This document shows positions 53,721 through 62,509 of a stretch of DNA of 64,000 nucleotides, in pieces. The DNA lies in NCBI RefSeq assembly GCF_011250515.1, contig NZ_JAANOP010000009.1:1-64000 (forward strand), written 5' to 3'. The position numbers and the translations under genes are program-made. Numbering within the stretch: the first letter of the stretch is position 1; every line of letters starts with the position of its first letter. The stretch comes from Aquirufa ecclesiirivi (GTDB lineage: Bacteria; Bacteroidota; Bacteroidia; Cytophagales; Spirosomataceae). The notes beneath the pieces are model-generated. The model was not told the origin of the DNA, searched no databases, and saw only the letters and a list, made by a program, of their open reading frames with translations.

Positions 53721-55496
53721 ATGAACCTAAGAAAATCATCCTATAACGCCTATTTCCCGTTTATTGGGTATATCTCCTTACTAGTCATTTTAGGTTTCTC
53801 CCCTATTGCAACTGCTCAAAAAATCACTCGGTATCCTTACATTCAATTAGCACTATCTAATTCTGTTTTAATTCGGTACAGAACGGATCAAGCTACTATT
53901 TCTGAAATTAGCTTAAGTACCGATGGGAAAAACTTTAGCCCTAGTATCAAAAGCGCCATCCCTCAAACAGAACATAGTCTTTCTTTAACGGCACTTCAAC
54001 CAAGTACTAAATACTTTTACCGTGTTCATTTGGGAGAAAAAGAACTGTTAAGTGATTCTACCTACTTTTTCAAAACAGCTCCTAGCATAGGTTCCAAAGA
54101 AAAAATATCCATTTTCTCAGTTGGAGATATGGCTGCTGGAGAAACCCAAAAAAAGGTTTATAACGCCTATTTAAACTACCAAAAAAATAATTATACCAAT
54201 CTATTTATCAGTTTAGGTGATAATGTCTATTGCGGTGGAAGTGATGCTTGTTGGCAAGAAGAATTTTTTAGCCCTTACCATGCTGGTCGATTGTTGCGAC
54301 AAAGTGCTTTATTTCCTTCCACAGGAAATCATGATTACGATAATCAGCCTTTCCCCTACCAACAAGATGAGCCCCAAATGACTTATTTTCAAAATTTCAC
54401 TTTACCTAGTAAAGCTGAATTAGGTGGAGTACCCTCCTCCTCCGAAGCCTATTACTCTTATGATTATGGCAACGTCCATTTTGTCTGTTTGGATTCCTTT
54501 GCCTGGGGAAAAGACAATTTTCGGATTTTCGACCAAGTCAACAACATCCAATTAAATTGGCTTAAAGAAGATCTAAAAGCTACTAAACAAGATTGGAAAG
54601 TGGTTTATTTCCATTTTCCTGTATATACCAAAGGTACATACGACTCCGACGTCAACGCTGAAATCGTTAAACTTAGAGATTATTTAACTCGGGTATTTGA
54701 TGAATACGGTGTTGATTTAGTGATGTCTGGCCATAGCCATGTCTATGAAAGATCTAGACCATTAAAAGGACAATATGGCTTGTCTTCTGAGTTCTCCCCT
54801 GAAAAAAACTGGCCAATCAATTCGTCTGGCAGATATGATGGTTCAGATAAATCCTGTGCCTATATCTTCAACAACTCCGATCCCAGCAAAAAAGGCACAA
54901 CCTATGTAGTCAATGGTTGCGGAGGGCAAACCGCCACGCATCGCTTTAATTGGCCACATCCCGTGATGGAATTCTCTTTAGATAAACGTGGAGGTTCAAT
55001 GGCCATTGACATTGAGAATAATCGACTTGATGCTAAATTTATTGATGAAGACGGAGCCATTTTGGATCAGTTTACGATCATGAAAGAAGTCAATAAGGTC
55101 ACCAAACAAACCATCAATGCTTATGATCCGATTGAACTCAAGGCATCTTGGCCAGCTCCATCCAATTCATATAATTGGTCATCAGGTGATAAATCCCAGA
55201 AAATTAATTTAAGACCCTTAAAATCAAGTACCTACACGGTAACTGACAGCCAGAAATGCCTACAAGATCAATTTGAAATTACTGTTAATCCACCACTTGG
55301 AACTACAAAGTGGGAAGAATTACTATATCAACCTTTTGATTCATTAGAAATATTTGATCTACTAGGTAGAACGTGGAAATCCATTCAAAAAGAAGGTATT
55401 GTAGATCAACAAATCATGGATGGAATACCAAGTGGCCAATACATTTTGGAATACCAATACAAAGGAAAAAGATTCACCCTAAAATTAAACCATTAA
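53721..55496 (+). CDS. Secreted purple-acid-phosphatase-like metallophosphoesterase with T9SS-type tail
   Basis: A 591-residue exported enzyme with a signal anchor at about 14-33. An N-terminal fibronectin-like domain (about 37-120) is followed by a metallophosphoesterase domain. Its metal motifs are GDM (135-137), GDN (166-168), GNHD (202-205), a later FHFP and SGHSHVYER. The C-terminal 80 residues (about 510-591, LEIFDLLGRTWKS and GIPSGQYILEYQYKGKRFTLKL) resemble the sorting domain used by the type IX secretion system, so cell-surface export is likely. It probably scavenges phosphate. The stop interlocks with that of the LacI gene. Confidence 0.87.
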   Translation: MNLRKSSYNAYFPFIGYISLLVILGFSPIATAQKITRYPYIQLALSNSVLIRYRTDQATISEISLSTDGKNFSPSIKSAIPQTEHSLSLTALQPSTKYFYRVHLGEKELLSDSTYFFKTAPSIGSKEKISIFSVGDMAAGETQKKVYNAYLNYQKNNYTNLFISLGDNVYCGGSDACWQEEFFSPYHAGRLLRQSALFPSTGNHDYDNQPFPYQQDEPQMTYFQNFTLPSKAELGGVPSSSEAYYSYDYGNVHFVCLDSFAWGKDNFRIFDQVNNIQLNWLKEDLKATKQDWKVVYFHFPVYTKGTYDSDVNAEIVKLRDYLTRVFDEYGVDLVMSGHSHVYERSRPLKGQYGLSSEFSPEKNWPINSSGRYDGSDKSCAYIFNNSDPSKKGTTYVVNGCGGQTATHRFNWPHPVMEFSLDKRGGSMAIDIENNRLDAKFIDEDGAILDQFTIMKEVNKVTKQTINAYDPIELKASWPAPSNSYNWSSGDKSQKINLRPLKSSTYTVTDSQKCLQDQFEITVNPPLGTTKWEELLYQPFDSLEIFDLLGRTWKSIQKEGIVDQQIMDGIPSGQYILEYQYKGKRFTLKLNH

Positions 55497-56515
55497 TTCA
55501 GTTGGGTTGAGGATTCTCTCACGACTAAATTTGTCTTCAATACTTCGATTCGCGGGATTGATTCTCCTGTTTTATGTTCAATTTGCGCCAAAAGTAATTC
55601 CACAGAAATCCGTCCAATTTCATCCAATGGCTGAGAGACCGAAGTAATTGTTGGAGAAATCACCTGACAAATAGGTTCATTGTTGAAACTAACAATCTTA
55701 ACATCCTTAGGAACACTGATTTTTAATTCTTTCAAAGCCGTTAAAACTCCGATGGCTAAGCGATCCGAAACGACTAAAATTCCATCTGGCCGATTGTCAC
55801 TTTGCATGAGCAAATGCGTCTGAGATCTAGCTGTATCTTGGTAATAATCGGAATGTAGAATCAAACTAGGGTCTACTGACAATCCTGCTTCTTCCAGAGC
55901 ATGAATATAGCCCAATCGACGCTGATTACTAACAGAAACATTTTTGGGTCCCGCTAAAAATGCAATACGCTTGCACCCATTTTCAATCAAATGCTTAACC
56001 GCTTCATAGGCAGATTGCTCATTGTCCACCATGACTTTGGAAGCCTCAATTTCCTCACAATTTCGATCAAAAAACACCAAAGGGATTCCCCTTCTTTGCA
56101 ATCGGGTTAAATGTTCAAAATTGCTAGTTTCTCTAGAAAGAGAAATGATGATACCATCCACTTGCCCCCTGGATAAATTTTGAATATTGGTCAATTCTCT
56201 CTCGTAGGATTCCTGAGTTTGGGTAATCAGCAAACTGTAACCCGCCTTAATGGCCGCTTCCTCAATGTGCTTAATGACGGTAGAAAAGAAATAATACCCT
56301 AAATCTGGCACAATCAAACCCAGGGTCTTTGTTTTACTTTTTACTAAACTGGTGGCTAATAAATTAGGCTGATAATCCCACTCTTTGGCCAAATCCAATA
56401 CAAGTTTTTTCGTATCTGGATGAATATCAGGTAAATCCCGTAGGGCACGAGAAACGGTAGCCACAGAAACATTCAACTGCTTAGCAATATCCTTGATTGT
56501 TACTTGATGACGCAT
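55493..56515 (-). CDS. LacI-family transcriptional regulator
   Basis: A 340-residue repressor or activator. The N-terminal DNA-binding domain has the LacI helix-turn-helix and hinge (VTIKDIAKQLNVSVATVSRALRDLPDIHPDTKK). The periplasmic-binding-protein-like sensor domain runs from about 60 to 335 (LGLIVPDLGYYFFSTVIKHIEEAA, DGIIISLSRE, VSQPLDEIGRISVELLLAQI). Such regulators usually control sugar or polysaccharide uptake. No carbohydrate operon is adjacent, so the effector is unknown. It has a 4-nt tail overlap with the phosphatase gene, and folB is 41 nt upstream on the same strand. Confidence 0.92.
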   Translation of the reverse strand: MRHQVTIKDIAKQLNVSVATVSRALRDLPDIHPDTKKLVLDLAKEWDYQPNLLATSLVKSKTKTLGLIVPDLGYYFFSTVIKHIEEAAIKAGYSLLITQTQESYERELTNIQNLSRGQVDGIIISLSRETSNFEHLTRLQRRGIPLVFFDRNCEEIEASKVMVDNEQSAYEAVKHLIENGCKRIAFLAGPKNVSVSNQRRLGYIHALEEAGLSVDPSLILHSDYYQDTARSQTHLLMQSDNRPDGILVVSDRLAIGVLTALKELKISVPKDVKIVSFNNEPICQVISPTITSVSQPLDEIGRISVELLLAQIEHKTGESIPRIEVLKTNLVVRESSTQLN

Positions 56516-56556
56516 TCCGTTTGACGTTTTGTTTCTACCTGTTTTTAACCAAACTA

Positions 56557-56919
56557 CTATTCAAATGTTTTATTCCAATGAATGCAAGCATTACCTTTAC
56601 TTTGACCCAAGGGTGGATTTTCTTTTCTTAAGCTCAATTGCAAGGATTTAATGTGTGGCCATCGGTGAAAGATGGAATTTCCTATTTTTTCAACCAATGT
56701 TTCCAATAAATCAACTGGCACTTTCATGTTGTCTTGACAAATCTGATAAACCTGTCCATAATCCAAGGTTTGGTTTAAATCATCTTGTATGTCATTGGCT
56801 GATTCCAGATGAATAGTTACATCTAATTCATACCAATTACCCAATATTCTTTCCTCAGGAAAATAGCCATGATACGCATAAAAACGCAATCCTTGCCAGG
56901 CAACTTGATAAAAATCCAT
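56557..56919 (-). CDS. folB: Dihydroneopterin aldolase
   Basis: A 120-residue folate-pathway enzyme that converts dihydroneopterin to hydroxymethyl-dihydropterin and glycolaldehyde. The conserved start (LRFYAYHGYFPEERILGNWYELDVTIHL) contains the glutamate and tyrosine of the active site. LNQTLDYGQVYQI, LLETLVEKIGNSIF and a C-terminal SLRKENPPLG complete the fold. Length is normal. It starts 1 nt after the stop of the DivIVA-like gene, which suggests cotranscription. The later folate gene folC is at 39696-40994. Confidence 0.93.
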   Translation of the reverse strand: MDFYQVAWQGLRFYAYHGYFPEERILGNWYELDVTIHLESANDIQDDLNQTLDYGQVYQICQDNMKVPVDLLETLVEKIGNSIFHRWPHIKSLQLSLRKENPPLGQSKGNACIHWNKTFE

Positions 56920-56920
56920 A

Positions 56921-57838
56921 TTAATTTATTTCCCCAATTTTCCCTTGAGGCCCTGAAGATTTGGCATAAGCTTCCAATACCTTATTCAAAGTAGGTAGGC
57001 TATCGTCTGGAACTAATTGAGTGGGGTCTATTCCTTTTTTCTTGGAACTTGGCGAATTTTTGGGGCCTCGGGCATTCACGGGTTTCGCTGCTTGGCTTAT
57101 TACTGCCGACTTGGGCTTTCTTCCTCTTTTAGCAGGACTCTTTTTATCTGCAGTAGCTGAAATGGTAGATTTGGGTCTACCTACTTTTCCTTTGGGTTTC
57201 GCTTTTAACGTAGTTTTTTTAGCTTTATTTGCCTGTTTTGATACTGTTTTCGATTTGGGCGTCATCGGTTTTTTCACCTCAACCATCACTTTCTCTTGAG
57301 GCTCTTTCGGTTTGGTTAAAGTTTCATTGGAAACTGACCAGGTTTTAATTTGCTGTAAAGTCTTTTCTGAAATGCCCATCAATTGTTCAGCAACCTCTTT
57401 TTGTGCTTCTTGAAGGCCACGCAAGACACGCTCTTGTTCTTTGATGGTCTGGTTTGACTCTACTAATATTTGCTTGGATTCTCCTTCAGCTAGCAATTTA
57501 ATTTTAGCAGCTTCTTTTTCAGCCTGCTCAATCAAAAGGCTCGACTGCTTTTGAGCTTTTTGCAAGGCTAATTCAGCATCTTTTTCCGCTTTTACTTTCC
57601 AATTCAATTGAGCTTCTTCAGCCATTTGAACAGCCATCAGCATGGATGATTCTGCTTCTTTTAGTCGATTAAGTTCTTTCTCTAACTCTGCTATCTTGGA
57701 TTCTAATCGATCTCGAGATTGTTGAATGGATTGATGGTACTCCTCAATTCGGAATAAATAATCATTCACTTCAGAAACATCATATCCACGAAAGGATTTT
57801 GAAAAAGATGCTTCGGGTAGTTCGTATATATGCTCCAT
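56921..57838 (-). CDS. DivIVA-domain coiled-coil protein with AT-hook-like tail
   Basis: A 305-residue cytoplasmic protein. The N-terminus SFSKSFRGYDVSEVNDYLFRIEEY matches the DivIVA membrane-binding and dimer region. A long coiled-coil continues to about 165. The tail (about 190-270) is very rich in Lys, Pro and Ser and contains the AT-hook-like motifs GRPK (220-223) and RGRKPK (238-243). Such motifs bind the minor groove of AT-rich DNA. A DivIVA protein with a DNA-binding tail could connect the cell pole or division site with the chromosome (inference). It lies in an operon with folB. Confidence 0.75.
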   Translation of the reverse strand: MEHIYELPEASFSKSFRGYDVSEVNDYLFRIEEYHQSIQQSRDRLESKIAELEKELNRLKEAESSMLMAVQMAEEAQLNWKVKAEKDAELALQKAQKQSSLLIEQAEKEAAKIKLLAEGESKQILVESNQTIKEQERVLRGLQEAQKEVAEQLMGISEKTLQQIKTWSVSNETLTKPKEPQEKVMVEVKKPMTPKSKTVSKQANKAKKTTLKAKPKGKVGRPKSTISATADKKSPAKRGRKPKSAVISQAAKPVNARGPKNSPSSKKKGIDPTQLVPDDSLPTLNKVLEAYAKSSGPQGKIGEIN

Positions 57839-57862
57839 AATTGTGCTAAAATAGAAAAAAAA

Positions 57863-58762
57863 TTAATGAATCTTCCAAACTGAGATATTTTTATCATCGG
57901 ATGCCGAAACCAATTGATCCTCAAATGGAGTCCAAATTAGTTTATTAACCGAATTTTTATGCCCACCATATCGAGCGGCATCGATCACTTTAATTAAGGT
58001 CAAATCTTGGGCATCCCAAATCTTAATCGTTTTATCCATGCTAGCACTGGCAAACAAAGGCTTCTGAGGATGAAATGCCAAATCATGGATGGCATACATA
58101 TGGGCAATAACTTCTGATTCAGGCTGAAATTGATTTGTGATTTTATGTAAATTCCATTTCTTGATTCGGGCATCTTTCCCCACCGAAATAAGCACATTTT
58201 CCTGTTCCCAATACTGTACACCAAAGACACTACCTTCATGAGCCTTCCAAGCATATTCCAATTCAAAGTTCGAGTTGAAAATTCGAATATAGCCATCACT
58301 GTAAGCGGCAGCCACCCTATTTTGAGGCAATAACCGAAGGTTTCTGACGCTTTTCTCACTTGCCTTGATGTGTTTTACAATTTGCTTTGAATTTGCATCT
58401 ATTACGCTGATCAATCCATCTTGATGAGCTACCCAGACTTGCGTATGATTAAATAGAATATCAAAGATGGAATTAGCTCCCAATCCTATCGAAAAAATAC
58501 GCTCTTGATTAGACAATTGAATCCCATGAATTCCTTCAAAATTTTGCCCTACCCACAAAACCCCTTGTTCATCATGCTTCATGGCATAAACAGAACCATT
58601 TATTTGCGCAACCACCTTGCCCAAATCAGGTTTTTGTAAATTCCATTGAACGACCCATCCATCAGAACCTGCCGAATAAAATTCATGCGCTTGTTCCCCA
58701 AAGGCTAAAGAATAAATCGGTCCACGATGCCCTGAAAAGGTATCTATCCGTTCAATTTGCAT
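57863..58762 (-). CDS. WD40-repeat protein
   Basis: A 299-residue protein made of about seven WD40 repeats forming a beta-propeller. Typical repeat ends are seen as GSDGWVVQWNL, GKDARIKKWNL, SMDKTIKIWDA and SDDKNISVWKI. No signal peptide is present, so it is probably cytoplasmic and acts as a protein-protein scaffold. The ATG at 58762 is used because it starts directly before the first repeat; an in-frame ATG at 58804 adds an odd hydrophobic leader. It diverges from the PPTase gene and is followed 24 nt later by the DivIVA-like gene. Confidence 0.88.
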   Translation of the reverse strand: MQIERIDTFSGHRGPIYSLAFGEQAHEFYSAGSDGWVVQWNLQKPDLGKVVAQINGSVYAMKHDEQGVLWVGQNFEGIHGIQLSNQERIFSIGLGANSIFDILFNHTQVWVAHQDGLISVIDANSKQIVKHIKASEKSVRNLRLLPQNRVAAAYSDGYIRIFNSNFELEYAWKAHEGSVFGVQYWEQENVLISVGKDARIKKWNLHKITNQFQPESEVIAHMYAIHDLAFHPQKPLFASASMDKTIKIWDAQDLTLIKVIDAARYGGHKNSVNKLIWTPFEDQLVSASDDKNISVWKIH

Positions 58763-58816
58763 GATGTCTATATTTGAACACAAAAATGGTAATTTTGCGA
58801 GCAAATACGTTCAATC

Positions 58817-59446
58817 ATGCCTCAAATTTTCCCACTTCGTGAATTATGCTTTCCTGATTCTTCATGGATGATTTGGGAAATCACTGAAAATGAGGCCTAT
58901 TTTAATCAAATTCCAGATTCTTGGAAAATAACCCTTCCTTCCAATCATGCACTTGAGCTTAAAAGATTGGAATCCTTGGCTGCCCGATTTTGTCTCTGGC
59001 AATTAGTGAAAAACCAGATAGGACATGAACTTGTCTTAGTAAAATCAAGTAATAATCGTCCGTTTTTTCAAGATTCCGACTTGAAATTGAGTATTAGCCA
59101 CTCCTATCCTTATGTAGCCGCAGCTATCAGTAAACAGAAAAACATAGGAATAGATTTAGAAAAAAAAACTAGAAATATACAGAAAGTGGCCCCTCGATTC
59201 CTTTCCACTACCGAACTTGAATGGTCTGAAATGGACAGTAAAAAACTTTTGGCGGCATGGACAGTGAAAGAAGCTATTTATAAAGCTCAACATCAAGCTG
59301 GACTTGATTTCAGAAAGGAAATCAGTTTTGACTGCCAATTTCCCTTACAAAAAGGACATGTGCAAGTAGACCAAAAATCAACAGATTTTGATCTTTGGCA
59401 TGAAGAATTTCCTCAATTTGGGATAAGTCTTGCGATTCGAAATTAA
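58817..59446 (+). CDS. 4'-phosphopantetheinyl transferase superfamily protein
   Basis: A 209-residue protein of the Sfp/AcpT-like superfamily, which activates carrier proteins by adding the phosphopantetheine arm from CoA. The magnesium-binding motif G-I-D113-x-E115 and the catalytic W-T-V-K151-E152-A motif are intact. An ISHSYPYVAAAIS stretch near 93-105 also fits. No polyketide or peptide synthetase is adjacent, so the partner could be the fatty-acid ACP. The stop codon interlocks with that of the SirB1-like gene (4-nt overlap at 59443-59446). Confidence 0.88.
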   Translation: MPQIFPLRELCFPDSSWMIWEITENEAYFNQIPDSWKITLPSNHALELKRLESLAARFCLWQLVKNQIGHELVLVKSSNNRPFFQDSDLKLSISHSYPYVAAAISKQKNIGIDLEKKTRNIQKVAPRFLSTTELEWSEMDSKKLLAAWTVKEAIYKAQHQAGLDFRKEISFDCQFPLQKGHVQVDQKSTDFDLWHEEFPQFGISLAIRN

Positions 59447-60276
59447 TCCAAGGAATCAATGATTTGACTCAATTCATTTTTATGTTCCTCATCACCCGCT
59501 TTGTCGTAGGCCATGATTAAATTTCTTAGAACCCGACGAATGATTTCTAAGTTAGAACATGGATTATAATAAATTTCATTCGGAACTAAATTCAACTGAG
59601 CCAAATAATTATCAATATCTACCCGATTGAAAATCAAACCCTTATTGAATACATTGATATAGAACTGAACACCTTTTTGTTTATACGTTAACACAAACAG
59701 ATTAGGTAAATTCACGCCATAGACTGGAAAACCAAGTCGTTGGGCTATCCACATGTAAATCACGCACAGACTTATGGGATTGCCTTTTTTACTCTCTAAA
59801 ACAACATTAATGTACGAATTATTAGCCGCATGAAAGTTTTTGGTATTCGCTCCAAATTTTAATTGATCAAACATCACTCCATTTAAGACCTTAATTTGAT
59901 CCATGGGATGCAAATTTTCTCTGATTTGAGGCCAAACTTCAAAATAAAGCTGATCCAATTCTGTCTTTAATTGAGAAAAAGAATAATCAGGAAAACGATA
60001 AGTGGCCACAATCCACATTCCCTCCATGAGATCCATACCACCTGCCTCTTTCCAATGAGTCAGACGATTACGCATGGATTCCAACTGAAAATCATGAATT
60101 AGATTTTCTATTTTCTCTTGCAAAAGTGGATTTAAACTCAATTGCTCCCACTCAGATTCCAATACAGGAATAATGGAAGGCCCCAAGGTTCGAATCTGTT
60201 GCTCCACCAATTGTACGACCTCTGTATCACTGTCGTCGAGCAATTGTATCATGGCTTTGATAGCTGGTTCCTTCAT
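59443..60276 (-). CDS. SirB1/transglutaminase-like family protein
   Basis: A 277-residue protein. A HEAT-like helical N-terminus (about 1-60) is followed by the SirB1-type transglutaminase-like domain (YINVVLESKKGNPISLCVIYMWIAQRLGFPVYGVNLP, about 163-199). From memory, relatives have a histidine in the following segment (LPxHF). Here it reads LPNLF, so the presumed catalytic His is replaced by Leu. The protein may be a non-catalytic member. A good promoter is at 60294-60324. The function of the family is unclear. Confidence 0.8.
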   Translation of the reverse strand: MKEPAIKAMIQLLDDSDTEVVQLVEQQIRTLGPSIIPVLESEWEQLSLNPLLQEKIENLIHDFQLESMRNRLTHWKEAGGMDLMEGMWIVATYRFPDYSFSQLKTELDQLYFEVWPQIRENLHPMDQIKVLNGVMFDQLKFGANTKNFHAANNSYINVVLESKKGNPISLCVIYMWIAQRLGFPVYGVNLPNLFVLTYKQKGVQFYINVFNKGLIFNRVDIDNYLAQLNLVPNEIYYNPCSNLEIIRRVLRNLIMAYDKAGDEEHKNELSQIIDSLD

Positions 60277-60293
60277 AGGGTATTAATTTAAAT

Positions 60294-60324
60294 CAAAAAT
60301 AAGCACTAAGCTTCGAAATACAAA
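60294..60324 (-). promoter_or_regulatory. Promoter of the SirB1-like gene
   Basis: On the minus strand TTTG (60324-60321), a 19-nt spacer and TATTTTTG (60301-60294) match the Bacteroidota consensus. The start of transcription would be about 10 nt before the ATG. Confidence 0.75.
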
Positions 60325-60392
60325 CCGCTTACATGACAAGCCCTTACAATAAATGATGAGCCTATATATTTTTTTTCAAGAGAATATAAACC

Positions 60393-60400
60393 TAAATTTG
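60393..60400 (+). promoter_or_regulatory. Candidate -7 element for the galE operon
   Basis: TAAATTTG fits TAnnTTTG and lies 28 nt before the galE ATG. A clear -33 TTTG is missing at the expected distance. Confidence 0.4.
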
Positions 60401-60428
60401 CTAGCTCATTGAAGCATCAATTCAATAT

Positions 60429-61448
60429 ATGAATATTTTAATAACTGGAGGAGCGGGTTTCATAGGTTCTCATACCTATGTAGTCTTAAAAGAAAACGGC
60501 TTCACTCCTATTATCGTTGATAATTTTGCCAATTCCTCTGCTGAGGTCATTGAACGTCTCAAAACCATCACACAGGATGTCGTTATCTACATGGAAGGTG
60601 ATGTGAATGATGCTTCTGTCTACGATAATTTATTTCAAAAGTATAACATTGATGGAGTTATACATTTTGCTGCAGCCAAGGCGGTAGGAGAATCGGTGGA
60701 AAACCCATTGAAATACTACCGAAACAATGTAGCTGCCACCGTCCTCTTGTTGGAGAAAATGAATGAATACGGCATTAAAAACCTTGTTTTTTCCTCTTCC
60801 TGTACTGTTTATGGACAACCTGAAAGCTTACCTGTAACCGAATCGGCTCCTGTTCAACCTGCTGTTTCTCCTTATGGGAATTCCAAGCAAATATGTGAGG
60901 AAATCATTCGAGATAGTGTACATGCTCAAAATGCTCATTTAAAAGCTATTTCATTGCGCTATTTTAATCCAATTGGGGCTCATGAAAGTGCGTTAATTGG
61001 AGAGTTGCCATTGGGACCTCCTGCTAATTTAGTACCCTATTTAATGCAATCTGTCGCAGGTTTACGTGGCCCCTTGCAAGTATTTGGAGATGATTATCCT
61101 ACACCAGATGGTACAGCCATCCGCGATTATATCCATGTTTGCGATTTGGCAGAAGCACATGTAAAAGCTTTAACTTATTTACTTGAGCAACCTCAATCCA
61201 CTTATTATGATTATTTTAATATTGGAACGGGAACAGGTAGCTCGGTCATGGATGTCATTCATGCCTTTGAAAAAACAACAGGAAAAAAAGTACCTTACGA
61301 AATAAAACCTCGTCGATCTGGTGACATTACAGCTGTTTATGCTGCTACAGACAAATCCAAAGAGGTCCTAGATTGGTCAACGAAAAAAAGTTTAGAAGAA
61401 GCCCTAGCAGATTCTTGGAGATGGCAAGAAAAGCTTCTTAAATCATAA
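60429..61448 (+). CDS. galE: UDP-glucose 4-epimerase
   Basis: A 339-residue extended short-chain dehydrogenase that interconverts UDP-glucose and UDP-galactose. The NAD motif [11 protein letters not shown] is at 6-16, FAAAKAVGESVENPLKYY at about 80-97, the catalytic Ser122-124 in FSSSCTVYGQ, and Y149-x-x-x-K153. The loop IRDYIHVCDLAEAHVKAL is typical of GalE. It is the first of three cotranscribed nucleotide-sugar genes (rfbB 4 nt downstream, then rfbA). They probably supply sugars for lipopolysaccharide or exopolysaccharide. Confidence 0.95.
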   Translation: MNILITGGAGFIGSHTYVVLKENGFTPIIVDNFANSSAEVIERLKTITQDVVIYMEGDVNDASVYDNLFQKYNIDGVIHFAAAKAVGESVENPLKYYRNNVAATVLLLEKMNEYGIKNLVFSSSCTVYGQPESLPVTESAPVQPAVSPYGNSKQICEEIIRDSVHAQNAHLKAISLRYFNPIGAHESALIGELPLGPPANLVPYLMQSVAGLRGPLQVFGDDYPTPDGTAIRDYIHVCDLAEAHVKALTYLLEQPQSTYYDYFNIGTGTGSSVMDVIHAFEKTTGKKVPYEIKPRRSGDITAVYAATDKSKEVLDWSTKKSLEEALADSWRWQEKLLKS

Positions 61449-61452
61449 TTGT

Positions 61453-62508
61453 ATGAAAAAAATTGTCATAACCGGTGGTGCCGGATTCATTGGTTCACAT
61501 GTGGTGCGTTTGTTCGTTCAAAAATACCCTGAATACCAAATATTTAACCTGGATGCTTTGACCTATGCGGGGAATTTGGCCAATAATGAGGATATCGCTC
61601 ATTTACCAAATTATCACTTCATTAAAGCAGACATCACCGACGCCGACCATATCGATGCCTTATTTGCTGAACATCAATTCGATGGAGTATTGCACTTGGC
61701 GGCAGAATCGCATGTAGATCGCTCAATTTCAGATCCATTGGCTTTTGTTAAAACCAATGTCATTGGAACGGTGAATTTATTACAAGCTGCCAAAAAGCAT
61801 TGGGCAAATCAAATGGAAGGAAAGCGTTTTTACCATATTTCGACTGATGAGGTTTATGGTGAATTGCACAATCCAGAGGAATTCTTTTTGGAAACCACTC
61901 CTTATGATCCGCGTTCTCCCTATTCAGCCTCAAAAGCTTCATCTGACCACTTTGTGCGTGCTTTTCATGAGACTTATGGCTTGCCTACCGTCATCACCAA
62001 TTGTTCGAATAATTACGGGCCAAACCATTTTCCTGAGAAATTAATCCCCTTGATGATCCATAATATCCTCAATAACAAACCTTTACCAGTCTATGGGAAA
62101 GGCGAAAATGTGAGAGATTGGCTCTATGTGGTAGATCATGCTCGGGCGATTGATACCGTTTTTCACCAAGGAAAAATCGGTGATACCTACAACATTGGTG
62201 GATTCAATGAATGGAAAAACATCGATTTAGTGCATTTATTATGCCAAATTATGGATCAAAAACTTGGTCGTGCTGAAGGTACATCTAAGCAATTAATTAC
62301 CTATGTCACCGACCGTGCTGGCCATGATTTGCGTTATGCCATCGATGCCCATAAAATCATGAATGAGCTAGGTTGGGAGCCTTCTTTGCAATTTGCAGAG
62401 GGCCTAGAAAAAACAGTTGATTGGTATTTAAGCAATGAAAAGTGGCTCAAAGATGTGACATCAGGCGCCTACCAACAGTATTATCAAAACATGTATCAAG
62501 GAAGATAA
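61453..62508 (+). CDS. rfbB: dTDP-glucose 4,6-dehydratase
   Basis: A 351-residue NAD-dependent dehydratase that converts dTDP-glucose to dTDP-4-keto-6-deoxyglucose. The cofactor motif [11 protein letters not shown] is at about 6-16, and the catalytic Thr-Asp-Glu appears in [11 protein letters not shown]. The tyrosine-lysine pair is in [13 protein letters not shown], followed by [21 protein letters not shown]. These are diagnostic for RmlB/RfbB. The rfbA gene follows 1 nt after the stop. rfbC and rfbD, needed for dTDP-rhamnose, are not next to it. Confidence 0.96.
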   Translation: MKKIVITGGAGFIGSHVVRLFVQKYPEYQIFNLDALTYAGNLANNEDIAHLPNYHFIKADITDADHIDALFAEHQFDGVLHLAAESHVDRSISDPLAFVKTNVIGTVNLLQAAKKHWANQMEGKRFYHISTDEVYGELHNPEEFFLETTPYDPRSPYSASKASSDHFVRAFHETYGLPTVITNCSNNYGPNHFPEKLIPLMIHNILNNKPLPVYGKGENVRDWLYVVDHARAIDTVFHQGKIGDTYNIGGFNEWKNIDLVHLLCQIMDQKLGRAEGTSKQLITYVTDRAGHDLRYAIDAHKIMNELGWEPSLQFAEGLEKTVDWYLSNEKWLKDVTSGAYQQYYQNMYQGR

Positions 62509-62509
62509 A

